NCBI GenBank assembly: GCA_946500265.1
Contig: CAMMVE010000006.1
Coordinates: 1 to 59,629 of the forward strand
Direction of reading: 5' to 3'
Length of the DNA: 59,629 bases
Source: an uncultured Clostridium sp.
GTDB taxonomy: Bacteria > Bacillota > Clostridia > TANB77 > CAG-508
Shown here: positions 25,453 to 34,204 of the stretch, piece by piece
Position numbering within the stretch: position 1 is the first letter of the stretch
Layout: each line of letters begins with the position of its first letter
Notes under the pieces: model-generated
The model's input: only the letters and a program-made list of their open reading frames with translations
The model's database searches: none
What the model was told of the DNA's origin: nothing
Translations under genes and position numbers: made by a program

Positions 25453-25602
25453 TTACTAGATAATGGTTTTTAAATTGTGCATGTCCTGCAACGGGAGTTC
25501 TATTAAAAATTTTCACAAACCGATGCATACAATGCTTGTGAAAATTTTTAATTAGAAACTCCCTGCGCGGACTTAGAGTTAGGCTTAACCATTATCTGGT
25601 AA
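25453..25602 (-). repeat. 150-bp palindromic element, copy 2 (inverted relative to copy 1)
   Basis: Read on the minus strand it matches copy 1. The core at 25483-25573 differs at only a few tip positions. Outer arms TTACTAGATAATGGTT and AACCATTATCTGGTAA pair with one mismatch. Compared with copy 1, TGTTT/AAACA has become AGAT/ATCT in both arms, so pairing is kept while sequence changes. The 12-base linkers differ. It occupies nearly the whole greA-mfd gap. Confidence 0.85.
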
Positions 25603-25641
25603 CATAAAATAATTTGACCGTAAAACCTAAAAGGTGATTAT

Positions 25642-28600
25642 ATGAAAAATGAACTTATACAGGACTTGAAAGAATTAGAAAAATTTCAAGAACTGACACA
25701 AGAAACTGAAATGAAAAAAACCCCGATAAATATATCGGGGTTAGTATTCGTGGGAAAATCACACATTACAGCAGCAATAAAACAAGCTATCCCTAGAAGG
25801 TCAATTTGCATTGTAACATATAATGAAATGCAAGCTAAAAATTTAGTTAAGGATTTAAGATTTTTTACAGACAAAGTAGAGTATTTTGGAAAAAGAGAAA
25901 TTGCATCATATGACTATATTTCAGAAAGCAAAGATTTGCCATATGAGAGAATTGATGTACTTAATAAAATTTATAGTGGAGATGTAAAAATTGTTGTTAC
26001 TACAGTTGAAGCTATAATGCAGGGAATGATACCAAAAGCCATACTTTATAAAAATGTTTTGCATTTTTGCGTAGGAAATGAATTTGAATGTAAGAACTTT
26101 AAGGGTGCAAAGAATTTAAACAATTTAAAAAAGCTATTACTACTTCTTGGCTATGAAAGAAACGACATGGTAGAAAACAGAGGTCAATTTAGTATAAGAG
26201 GTGGTATTGTTGATATAGGACTTACTGAAAAGACAGGTGTAAGAATAGAGTTTTGGGGAGATGACGTAGATTCAATTAGGTATTTTAATTTTTCATCTCA
26301 AAGAACTACAGAAATGACTGATAAGATAAGCATTTACCCTGCACACGAATATGTTTTGGATTTTGAACACGATCAAAAGGATTTGCCAGAATATTCGCAA
26401 ATTGTTGATAAAATCTGCAAGAAGATTAATGCAAAGAAAGAAGAGTTCTTAGAAAAGACTAATAATCCTAAAATTAAAGGACAGAATTCTACTGCAAATT
26501 TTGAAGCAGATATTGAAGCAATTCAAAACGGGGCATATATCAGCAAAATAGATAAATATTTTAACGAGTTTTATGAAAAGAAGAGCAGTTTTTTAGATTA
26601 TTTATCTGAAAATACATTACTTATAATTGATGAAGAGATAAAAGTAAGCCAAAGAATAGAAAATATTATAATAGAAAATAACAATTTGATAAAAACATTA
26701 GTAGAAAAAGAAAGATTTGTTCCAGAGGGAATTCTAAATGTTAGCGATTTTGATTTGACAGGTTGGAACAACATATATAATGAAAGACAAACTATTTATT
26801 TAGATGAGAATAATAGCAAAACTGTAAATAGATTTGAGTTTAATTATAGACAAATAAACTTCTTTAAAAGCGAAATTGAAATTTTGATGCAAGACATTAA
26901 AAAGTACCAGAAAGAAAATAAAAAAGTTGTGATACTTTCTGGTGGAGAAGAAGCGGCAGAAAAAATAAAACAATTACTTGCAGAATATGAAATTACGTCC
27001 GTGAACATTATTACAGGAGGACTATCTTCTGGATTTGAATGTTATGATTTAAACTTGGTTGTTATAAGCATGGCAGATGCATTTGAAATTCCAGCAAAAA
27101 AGAGAAGAGCTAGCAGTACTTTTAGGCAAGGAGAAAAAATTGTATTTGCAGACTTAAAACCAGGTGACTTTGTCGTGCATAAAACCCATGGAATTGGTGA
27201 ATTTGTTGGAGTTAACACCATAGAGGCAGATGGAGTTACAAAAGACTACATAAAAATAAAATATAAAAATGATGATATGCTTTATGTGCCAACAAGCAAT
27301 TTAGACAATGTTAGAAAATATGTTGGTGGAGGAGATACAGCACCTAGATTAAATAAACTAGGAAGCAAAGAATGGAGCAACACAAAGGCAAGAGTTAAAA
27401 AGAATTTAAGAGAAGTTGCTAAAGATTTAATTGAGCTATATGCAAAAAGACAGAAAATAAAAGGCTATGCATTTACCCCAGATACTGACTGGCAAAAACA
27501 GTTTGAAGAAGAATTTCCTTATCAAGAAACTGATGACCAATTAAGATGCATTGAAGAAGTAAAAAAAGATATGGAAATGTCTAGACCTATGGATAGACTT
27601 CTTTGCGGAGATGTTGGATATGGAAAAACAGAAGTAGCAATAAGGGCAGCCTTTAAAGCAGTGATGGATCATAAACAAGTTGCATATTTAGTGCCAACAA
27701 CAGTACTTGCAAGTCAGCAATATGAAAGCTTTAAAAAAAGAATGGAAAACTTTGCAATTAATGTTGAGCTATTGAACAGGTTTAGAACTAAAAAAGAACA
27801 AAACGAGGTTATAAAAAAATTAAAATTAGGCGAAGTTGATGTGGTAATTGGAACCCATAGAATACTCAGTGAAGACGTTAGTTTCAAAGACTTAGGCTTG
27901 CTAATTATAGATGAAGAGCATAGATTTGGAGTAAAAGATAAAGAAAAAATAAAGAAATTAAAAGCAAGTGTAGATGTACTAACAATGACAGCAACGCCGA
28001 TACCTAGAACATTACATATGTCTATTTTAGGAGTACGCGATATGTCTGTAATATATGAGCCACCTCAGAATAGAAGACCTGTTCAGACGTATGTGTTAGA
28101 ATATGATAGAGAAGTAATAAAAGAAGCCATTACAAAAGAGCTAGAACGAAATGGGCAAGTATTTTATTTATATAACAATGTAGAGAGTATATCAAGAAAA
28201 GCATTAGAAATATCTGAGCTAGTACCTGAATCAAAAGTGGAATTCGCACATGGAAAAATGTCTGGAAGAGAATTAGAAGACATCATGGAAAGATTTATAA
28301 AACAAGAAATAAATGTTTTAGTATGTACTACAATATTAGAATCAGGAATAGATATTCCAAATGCAAATACAATAATAGTAGAAAATGCAGATAGATTAGG
28401 CTTAGCACAACTATATCAAATTAGAGGTAGAGTTGGTAGAAGCGATAAACAAGCATATGCATATATAACATATAAAAGGGACAAACTATTATCAGAAGTA
28501 GCAGATAAAAGGTTAAAAGCAATACGTGAATTTACAGAATTTGGCTCAGGCTTCAAAATTGCAATGAGAGACTTGGAAATAAGAGGAGCAGGCAGCTTAT

Positions 28601-29172
28601 TAGGAGAAATTCAACATGGACATATGGAACAAGTTGGATATGACACATATTGCAACTTATTAGACCAAGTTGTAAAAGAAATGCAAGGAATAGAAATAGA
28701 TACATCAGACGAGGAACAAGAAATACAAATAGACATAAACGTATCAAGCTATATACCAGACGAATATATAGAAAATAGCAGTCAAAAAATAGAAGTATAT
28801 CAAAACATTGCATTATGCAGAACAGAGGAAGACATACAAAACGTTATAGACGAAACAATAGATAGATATGGAGTAATGCCAAAAGAATTAGAAAACTTAA
28901 TAGAAATAGCAAGAATAAAAGAACTGTGCAGAAAAGCTGGAGTAATAAAAGTAGCAGAAAAGAAAAACGCATATATGAATTCAAAAAACTTAGTGTTCTA
29001 CTTCGACAAGAATAAATATAACCCAGAAATAGTGGACACGCTAATAAAAAAATATGGATATGACATAAAATTCTCAACAGGAATAGAGCCATACATAACA
29101 CTAAGAATAGAAAAAATGTCAGACGAGGAATTGATAAACAAAATAAAGGAGTTTTTAACTTCTTGTTTTTAG
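25642..29172 (+). CDS. mfd: Transcription-repair coupling factor Mfd
   Basis: Mfd removes RNA polymerase stalled at lesions and recruits UvrA. The 1176-residue protein has the UvrB-like N-terminal module (GQFSIRGGIVDIG), the CarD-like polymerase-interaction domain near residues 500-570 (LKPGDFVVHKTHGIGEFVGV), the RecG-like motor with GDVGYGKTEVAIRAA near residue 655 and IIDEEHRFG near 755, then RGRVGRSDKQAYAYI and the C-terminal TRCF domain. ATG 25642 follows AAAGGTGATTAT. An unusual GC-rich inverted repeat lies in its first 35 codons. It ends next to a family A repeat. Confidence 0.97.
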   Translation: MKNELIQDLKELEKFQELTQETEMKKTPINISGLVFVGKSHITAAIKQAIPRRSICIVTYNEMQAKNLVKDLRFFTDKVEYFGKREIASYDYISESKDLPYERIDVLNKIYSGDVKIVVTTVEAIMQGMIPKAILYKNVLHFCVGNEFECKNFKGAKNLNNLKKLLLLLGYERNDMVENRGQFSIRGGIVDIGLTEKTGVRIEFWGDDVDSIRYFNFSSQRTTEMTDKISIYPAHEYVLDFEHDQKDLPEYSQIVDKICKKINAKKEEFLEKTNNPKIKGQNSTANFEADIEAIQNGAYISKIDKYFNEFYEKKSSFLDYLSENTLLIIDEEIKVSQRIENIIIENNNLIKTLVEKERFVPEGILNVSDFDLTGWNNIYNERQTIYLDENNSKTVNRFEFNYRQINFFKSEIEILMQDIKKYQKENKKVVILSGGEEAAEKIKQLLAEYEITSVNIITGGLSSGFECYDLNLVVISMADAFEIPAKKRRASSTFRQGEKIVFADLKPGDFVVHKTHGIGEFVGVNTIEADGVTKDYIKIKYKNDDMLYVPTSNLDNVRKYVGGGDTAPRLNKLGSKEWSNTKARVKKNLREVAKDLIELYAKRQKIKGYAFTPDTDWQKQFEEEFPYQETDDQLRCIEEVKKDMEMSRPMDRLLCGDVGYGKTEVAIRAAFKAVMDHKQVAYLVPTTVLASQQYESFKKRMENFAINVELLNRFRTKKEQNEVIKKLKLGEVDVVIGTHRILSEDVSFKDLGLLIIDEEHRFGVKDKEKIKKLKASVDVLTMTATPIPRTLHMSILGVRDMSVIYEPPQNRRPVQTYVLEYDREVIKEAITKELERNGQVFYLYNNVESISRKALEISELVPESKVEFAHGKMSGRELEDIMERFIKQEINVLVCTTILESGIDIPNANTIIVENADRLGLAQLYQIRGRVGRSDKQAYAYITYKRDKLLSEVADKRLKAIREFTEFGSGFKIAMRDLEIRGAGSLLGEIQHGHMEQVGYDTYCNLLDQVVKEMQGIEIDTSDEEQEIQIDINVSSYIPDEYIENSSQKIEVYQNIALCRTEEDIQNVIDETIDRYGVMPKELENLIEIARIKELCRKAGVIKVAEKKNAYMNSKNLVFYFDKNKYNPEIVDTLIKKYGYDIKFSTGIEPYITLRIEKMSDEELINKIKEFLTSCF

Positions 29173-29179
29173 AGACGGA

Positions 29180-29249
29180 GCTTGGACAAAAGGGACACTC
29201 CAAAACGTCCAAAAAAATGGACAAAAAGGAGTGTCCCTTTTGTCCAAGA
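29180..29249. repeat. Family A repeat, copy 9
   Basis: CTTGGACAAAAGGGACACTCC and GGAGTGTCCCTTTTGTCCAAG are perfectly complementary over 21 bases. The inner CAAAACGTCC / GGACAAAA also pairs. This copy has GGACA/TGTCC where others have GAACA/TGTTC, so both arms changed together. It lies between the mfd stop and the methyltransferase ribosome site. Confidence 0.9.
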
Positions 29250-29270
29250 GAAGAGAGGAGAAAGAAAAAA

Positions 29271-30059
29271 ATGCAGGTTATTTCGAGTAAAGAAAATGAA
29301 ATTGTAAAAAACATTAGAAAGCTTAAAGAAAAGAAATATAGAGATTTGGAAAATTGCTTTATTATTGAAGGGATAAAGCTTATTAAAGAAGCCATCGAGG
29401 AAGAGGCGAAAATTAAACAAATTGTAGTTTGTGAAGAATGCATTAATAAAGGTGAATTTGAAAAAGATTTGCTATATGAAATTGCAAAACATGATGTAAT
29501 TTATGTGACTGAAAAAGTATTTAATTTGCTTACTGATGTGAAAACTCCTCAAGGAATTTTAGCTGTTGTAGAAAAGAATAATGTAAATAATGAAATTGAT
29601 TATTCAGAAGATATTATCGTTGTATTAGATGGAGTGCAAGATCCGGGAAATCTTGGTACTATTTTAAGAACTGCAGATAGTGCAAATTTGAAACAAATAA
29701 TACTATCAAACGATAGTGCAGACCCATATAATCCAAAAGTTGTGCGTTCTACAATGGGAGCTATTTTTAGAGTTAATATTATTGAAGTAGATAATTTAAA
29801 AGAAAAGCTAGAAGAGGTTCAACAAAATAACTTTAAAATAATGGTAACTTCATTGGAAGCAAAGAAAACTATATATGAAGCGGATTTTAACAAATGCGCT
29901 ATAGTTATAGGAAATGAGGCAAATGGAGTATCTAAGGAAATTCAAAATATGGCAAATGAGAAAGTAATAATACCTATGCTAGGAAAAACAGAGAGCCTTA
30001 ATGCTTCTGTTGCAGCAGGCATAATGATTTATGAATATGTGAGAAGGAAGATGGGTTAG
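29271..30059 (+). CDS. SpoU/TrmH-family RNA 2'-O-methyltransferase
   Basis: SpoU-family enzymes methylate ribose 2'-OH groups in rRNA or tRNA with SAM. The N-terminal substrate-binding domain ([37 protein letters not shown]) precedes the knotted domain with [33 protein letters not shown] and [16 protein letters not shown], the three SpoU motifs. The true start is ATG 29271 after GAGGAGA, giving 262 residues. An in-frame start at 29163 would read through the repeat and is rejected. It is probably an RlmB-like 23S enzyme; the target is not certain. dtd follows 11 bases later. Confidence 0.9.
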   Translation: MQVISSKENEIVKNIRKLKEKKYRDLENCFIIEGIKLIKEAIEEEAKIKQIVVCEECINKGEFEKDLLYEIAKHDVIYVTEKVFNLLTDVKTPQGILAVVEKNNVNNEIDYSEDIIVVLDGVQDPGNLGTILRTADSANLKQIILSNDSADPYNPKVVRSTMGAIFRVNIIEVDNLKEKLEEVQQNNFKIMVTSLEAKKTIYEADFNKCAIVIGNEANGVSKEIQNMANEKVIIPMLGKTESLNASVAAGIMIYEYVRRKMG

Positions 30060-30070
30060 GAGGAACAGCG

Positions 30071-30508
30071 ATGAAACTTGTAGTTCAAAGAGTAAAAAAT
30101 GCTAAAGTAGAAGTTGATGAAAAAACAGTAGGAAGCATAAATCAAGGCTTTTTAGTATTATTGGGAGTCACACACACAGATACTAGAAGCAAAGCAGATT
30201 ATTTAGTCAAGAAATTGTGTAATCTTAGAGTTTTTGAAGATGAAAATGGAAAGATGAATTTAGGATTAAAAGATGTAGAAGGAGAGCTTCTTATTGTTTC
30301 TCAATTTACGTTATATGCCGACTGCTCGCAGGGGAATAGACCATCTTTCATAAATGCTGCAAAACCAGATGCTGCAAATGAATTATATGAATATTTTTGC
30401 GAGAAATGCAAAGAGCAAAATATTAAAGTTGAAAAAGGCATTTTTGGAGCTGACATGAAGGTTAACTTATTAAACGATGGACCTGTTACAATTATTTTGG
30501 AAAAATAA
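30071..30508 (+). CDS. dtd: D-aminoacyl-tRNA deacylase
   Basis: Dtd hydrolyses D-amino acids (and glycine) wrongly attached to tRNA. The 145-residue protein starts [15 protein letters not shown] and has both catalytic motifs, [13 protein letters not shown] and [18 protein letters not shown] precedes the ATG. It is co-oriented with the methyltransferase and very close to it, probably one operon, ended by a hairpin. Confidence 0.96.
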   Translation: MKLVVQRVKNAKVEVDEKTVGSINQGFLVLLGVTHTDTRSKADYLVKKLCNLRVFEDENGKMNLGLKDVEGELLIVSQFTLYADCSQGNRPSFINAAKPDAANELYEYFCEKCKEQNIKVEKGIFGADMKVNLLNDGPVTIILEK

Positions 30509-30521
30509 AGTTAGTGTGAGA

Positions 30522-30547
30522 GAGGAAAAAATCTTGTTTTTTTCCTC
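30522..30547 (+). terminator. Hairpin after dtd
   Basis: GAGGAAAAAA pairs with TTTTTTTCCTC around TCTTG. A GTCCCC remnant of family B follows at once. The U-rich side of the stem could serve termination. Confidence 0.5.
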
Positions 30548-30580
30548 CGTCCCCAAAAACAAGAAAATCTTCTAAAAAAG

Positions 30581-30609
30581 TTGTAATAAATGCTAAATTG
30601 TTATATAAT
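30581..30609 (+). promoter_or_regulatory. Probable promoter of aspS
   Basis: TTGTAA (30581-30586) and a consensus TATAAT (30604-30609) with a 17-base spacer, 40 bases before aspS. Confidence 0.65.
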
Positions 30610-30648
30610 AGAATGCGTAAATTCGATAAAAGATAGGAAGGATAACAG

Positions 30649-32412
30649 ATGTATAGAAATCATAACTGTGGAGAATTAAATATAACAAATGTTGGAGAAA
30701 TAGTAACACTAGCAGGGTGGATTCAAAAAATTAGAAATTTAGGTTCAATGAAATTTATTGATTTACGTGACCAATTTGGAATTACTCAAATTGTAATAAG
30801 TGATAATGAAGAACTAATGAAGGTTGCAGATGAGCTTGTTACTGAATGCGTTATACAAGTTAAGGGAAAAGTAGTCGAGAGAAGTAATAAAAATCCTAAA
30901 ATGCCTACTGGTGAAATTGAAATAGATGCAGAAGAATTAAATGTATTAGGAAAATGCAAAAATGTTTTGCCTTTTGAAGTTAATTCAGAGCAAACTGGCG
31001 AAGCAAGAGAAGATTTAAGACTTGAATACCGTTTTTTAGATTTAAGAAATGATAAGTTACATAAAAGTATTATTCTCCGTTCAAATATAATGAAAACTTT
31101 AAGAAGAAAAATGGATGAGCTTGGTTTTGTGGAAATTCAAACACCAATACTTGCAAATTCTTCTCCAGAAGGAGCAAGAGACTTTTTGGTACCAAGTAGA
31201 TTACATCCGGGAGAATTTTATGCACTTCCTCAGGCTCCTCAGCAATTCAAGCAACTTCTAATGGTTGGTGGTTTTGATAAATATTACCAAATTGCACCAT
31301 GTTTTAGGGACGAAGACCCTAGAGCAGATAGGGCACCAGGAGAATTTTATCAATTAGACTTTGAAATGAGTTTTGCTGAGCAGGAAGATGTTTTTAAAGT
31401 GCTTGAAGATATTTTTACAACTGTATTTAAAGAGCATACAAACTGGAAAGTGGACGAAGCACCTTTTAGAAGAATTCCATATAGAGAGGCAATGGAAAAA
31501 TACGGAATTGATAAACCGGACTTAAGAAACCCACTTATAATTCAAGATGCAACAAAATTGTTTGTAAATACTGAATTTAATGCATTTAAAGATAAAACAA
31601 TAAAAATAATTGTTGTAACAGAAGGAGCTGCTCAAGGAAGAAAATTCTTTGATAGTATGACTGATTATGCTAAAGAAGAAGCTGGAGCAAATGGACTTGC
31701 TTGGGTAAAAGTAGATGACAACAACAGCTTAGCTGGAGGCATTTCTAAGTTTATATCAGAAGAAATGAAAGAAAGCTTAGAGAATGAATATGGTGCAAAA
31801 GCTAATAGTGCAATTTTCTTTGTTGCAGACGAATTTGAAAAGGCTCAAAAAATAGCTGGACAAATTAGAATTGAACTTGGCAAAAGATTAGATTTATTAG
31901 AAAAAGATGCATATAGATTTTGCTTTATAACAGATTTCCCAATGTATGAGTTATCTGATGAAGGAACAATAGATTTTAATCATAATCCATTTTCAATGCC
32001 ACAAGGTGGAAGAGAAGCACTTGAAAATAAGGATCCATTAGAAATACTTGCTTATCAGTACGATGTGGTTTGCAATGGTTACGAAATGGCTTCAGGAGCT
32101 GTTAGAAATCATGACCCAGAGTTAATGGTTAAAGCATTCGAAATAGCAGGATATAGCGAGAAAGAAGTAGAAACAAGATTTGGAGCATTATACAATGCAT
32201 TCCAATATGGAACACCACCACATGCAGGTGCAGCGCCAGGTTTAGATAGAATGGTGATGTTAATTGCAGATTCAGATAATATAAGAGAAGTAATTGCATT
32301 CCCTAAAAATAAAAAGGCAAGAGATTTACTTATGAGAGCTCCAAGTAAGGTTACAGAGCAACAACTTAAAGATGTGCATATTAAGATAGATTCAGAAAAA
32401 GAAGAGGAATAA
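30649..32412 (+). CDS. aspS: Aspartyl-tRNA synthetase
   Basis: A class II synthetase charging tRNA-Asp. The 587-residue bacterial-type protein has the N-terminal anticodon OB domain (VTLAGWIQKIRNLGSMKFID), motif 2 (CFRDEDPRADRAPGEFYQLD), the GAD insertion domain typical of bacterial AspRS (about residues 290-400), and motif 3 (GAAPGLDRMVM). Whether it also charges tRNA-Asn cannot be decided here; no gatCAB genes are in the window. mnmA starts two bases after its stop. Confidence 0.96.
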   Translation: MYRNHNCGELNITNVGEIVTLAGWIQKIRNLGSMKFIDLRDQFGITQIVISDNEELMKVADELVTECVIQVKGKVVERSNKNPKMPTGEIEIDAEELNVLGKCKNVLPFEVNSEQTGEAREDLRLEYRFLDLRNDKLHKSIILRSNIMKTLRRKMDELGFVEIQTPILANSSPEGARDFLVPSRLHPGEFYALPQAPQQFKQLLMVGGFDKYYQIAPCFRDEDPRADRAPGEFYQLDFEMSFAEQEDVFKVLEDIFTTVFKEHTNWKVDEAPFRRIPYREAMEKYGIDKPDLRNPLIIQDATKLFVNTEFNAFKDKTIKIIVVTEGAAQGRKFFDSMTDYAKEEAGANGLAWVKVDDNNSLAGGISKFISEEMKESLENEYGAKANSAIFFVADEFEKAQKIAGQIRIELGKRLDLLEKDAYRFCFITDFPMYELSDEGTIDFNHNPFSMPQGGREALENKDPLEILAYQYDVVCNGYEMASGAVRNHDPELMVKAFEIAGYSEKEVETRFGALYNAFQYGTPPHAGAAPGLDRMVMLIADSDNIREVIAFPKNKKARDLLMRAPSKVTEQQLKDVHIKIDSEKEEE

Positions 32413-32414
32413 GA

Positions 32415-33584
32415 ATGAATAAAAAAGTTTTGCTAGGAATGAGTGGAGGAGTAGATAGCTCAGTTTCTGCAATATTGCTTAAACAGCAAGGATATGAAGT
32501 AATAGGAGCTACCATGAGATTATGGGAAGCTCCTATTGCCAAAGAAAATAATAATTTAAAAAATGAAGTGAATATTTTACAAAATGAAGCACCAGAAAAA
32601 GTTTCTGATGCTATTAATGATGCAAAAAAAGTATGTGAGAACCTTGGTATAGAGCATCATGTAATAGATTTAAGAGATGAATTTAAAGAAAAAGTAATAG
32701 ATAATTTTATTTGTACATATATGTGTGCTAAAACTCCAAATCCATGTGTTGAATGTAACAAATTCATGAAATTTAAAGCTTTCTACGAATTTGCACAAAA
32801 GCTTGGTTGTGAATATATTGCAACAGGGCACTATGCTAAAATAGAATATTCGGAAGAATATAATCAATATGTTTTGAAAAAAGCAAATGCTCAAGGCAAA
32901 GACCAGTCGTATTTTTTATATGGAATAGATAAAAAAATTTTGCCACATATTCTTTTTCCATTAGCTGATTTTGAAGATAAAGAAGATATAAGAAAAATAG
33001 CAGAAGAAAATGGACTTGAAGTTGCAAGAAAAAAGGATAGTCAAGAAGTATGCTTTATACCAGATAATGATTATATTGGATTTATAAAAAATAATAAAGA
33101 AATTGCACAGAGCAAATTGAAAAATACAAAAAGACTAAAAGCAAATAGCCCTGAAAATAATAATTCATTTGATAAAGTTGGAAATATAGTATTACAAAAT
33201 GGCGAAATACTAGGAAAGCACAATGGTTTAATTAACTATACTGTAGGGCAAAGAAAAGGACTAGGAATTTCATATAAAGAACCTCTATATGTACTAAAAT
33301 TAAGCAAAGAAAAAAATGAAGTTATAGTGGGCGTAGAAAAAGATTTATACTCATTAAAGCTAGAAGCAAATGAATTAAATTTTTTATTAGATATAGACTT
33401 AAGTAAAGAGGTAGAAATAGAAGCAAAAGTAAGGTATAGGTCATTGCCTGCAAAAGCAATTTTGAAAGTTGAAAATGGAACAGCAAAAGTAAAGTTTTTA
33501 AATCCTCAAAGAGCAATAACACCAGGGCAGTCAGTAGTATTTTATTTAAATAATGTCGTTTTAGGCGGAGGAAAAATATTGTAA
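32415..33584 (+). CDS. mnmA: tRNA-uridine 2-sulfurtransferase MnmA
   Basis: MnmA adds sulfur to U34 of tRNA-Lys, Glu and Gln. The 389-residue protein has the PP-loop LLGMSGGVDSSVSAILL, the catalytic cysteine region NPCVECNKFMKF, KKDSQEVCFIP with the second cysteine, and NYTVGQRKGLGI. Compared with the usual 355-370 residues it carries an inserted polar stretch after RLWEAPIAK (KENNNLKNEVNILQNEAPEK). It overlaps neither neighbour but is clearly coupled to aspS. Confidence 0.95.
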   Translation: MNKKVLLGMSGGVDSSVSAILLKQQGYEVIGATMRLWEAPIAKENNNLKNEVNILQNEAPEKVSDAINDAKKVCENLGIEHHVIDLRDEFKEKVIDNFICTYMCAKTPNPCVECNKFMKFKAFYEFAQKLGCEYIATGHYAKIEYSEEYNQYVLKKANAQGKDQSYFLYGIDKKILPHILFPLADFEDKEDIRKIAEENGLEVARKKDSQEVCFIPDNDYIGFIKNNKEIAQSKLKNTKRLKANSPENNNSFDKVGNIVLQNGEILGKHNGLINYTVGQRKGLGISYKEPLYVLKLSKEKNEVIVGVEKDLYSLKLEANELNFLLDIDLSKEVEIEAKVRYRSLPAKAILKVENGTAKVKFLNPQRAITPGQSVVFYLNNVVLGGGKIL

Positions 33585-33622
33585 GTGGAATAAAAAAAAC
33601 TGAACAAATTTTCGCAAAACTA

Positions 33623-33651
33623 TTGATTTTTGTTTTACTTTATGATAAAAT
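33623..33651 (+). promoter_or_regulatory. Probable promoter of the coiled-coil gene
   Basis: TTGATT (33623-33628) and TAAAAT (33646-33651) with a 17-base spacer. Upstream ACAAATTTTCGCAAAAC resembles the sequence before the ruvA promoter. Confidence 0.6.
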
Positions 33652-33717
33652 TTGAGCATAATTAATTCGGGGGCAACATTATAAATATAGCATTAAATTG
33701 CTAGAATGGAGGTTCCT

Positions 33718-33966
33718 ATGTCGAATAATTCATCTGAAAAAGAGACACTTGAAACATTGATTACAGAAATAAACGAGCTCTTATTAAAAATAAGAACTGA
33801 ACAAAAGAATATGGAGAAAACAATTGAAAAATATCATAAGGTAAACATGCAGAAGTTCTCTAAGTTATTAGAATATAACGAAATTGCTGATATGACTAAT
33901 ACTGTATTTGAAAAAAGACTTTCGAGAATAGAAAGCGTGTTATGCTCAATAATTAAGAAAAATTAA
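33718..33966 (+). CDS. Small coiled-coil protein of unknown function
   Basis: An 82-residue, charged, probably helical protein (ETLETLITEINELLLKIRTE, QKNMEKTIEKYHKVNMQKF) with no recognised family. ATG 33718 is chosen because GGAGGT ends five bases before it. The earlier ATG 33706 overlaps that ribosome site. It stands alone with its own promoter and is followed by a long hairpin. Confidence 0.65.
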   Translation: MSNNSSEKETLETLITEINELLLKIRTEQKNMEKTIEKYHKVNMQKFSKLLEYNEIADMTNTVFEKRLSRIESVLCSIIKKN

Positions 33967-34025
33967 AAAACATTTAAGTTTCTTGTTAAAATCGAAAGAA
34001 ATATTTAGTCAACTTTAATTTAGAT

Positions 34026-34072
34026 AGTGAAACTTTGGAAAAATAGATTTTTATCTATTCCAGAGTTTCACT
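34026..34072. repeat. Long hairpin after the coiled-coil gene
   Basis: AGTGAAACT..TGGA..AAATAGA pairs with TCTATT..CCA..AGTTTCACT around TTTTTA. No T run follows, so it may be a 3' RNA-stabilising structure or a rho-assisted stop and not a classic terminator. Confidence 0.6.
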
Positions 34073-34127
34073 TGTCATCAAATTTAGAACCCATTTAATA
34101 TTTAAAATTAATACTCCAATAAAAGTA

Positions 34128-34156
34128 TTGCTTAATAAATAATTTTAATATATAAT
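34128..34156 (+). promoter_or_regulatory. Probable promoter of murT
   Basis: TTGCTT (34128-34133) and consensus TATAAT (34151-34156) with a 17-base spacer, 50 bases before murT. Confidence 0.6.
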
Positions 34157-34204
34157 ACCATTCAGAAAAATAATAAATTAAACACATGAAAGGACGTTAC
34201 ATTA

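Noticed and set aside
28844..29443. 199-residue minus-strand frame over the end of mfd
   Set aside because: It is a shadow of mfd and a family A repeat and has no ribosome site.
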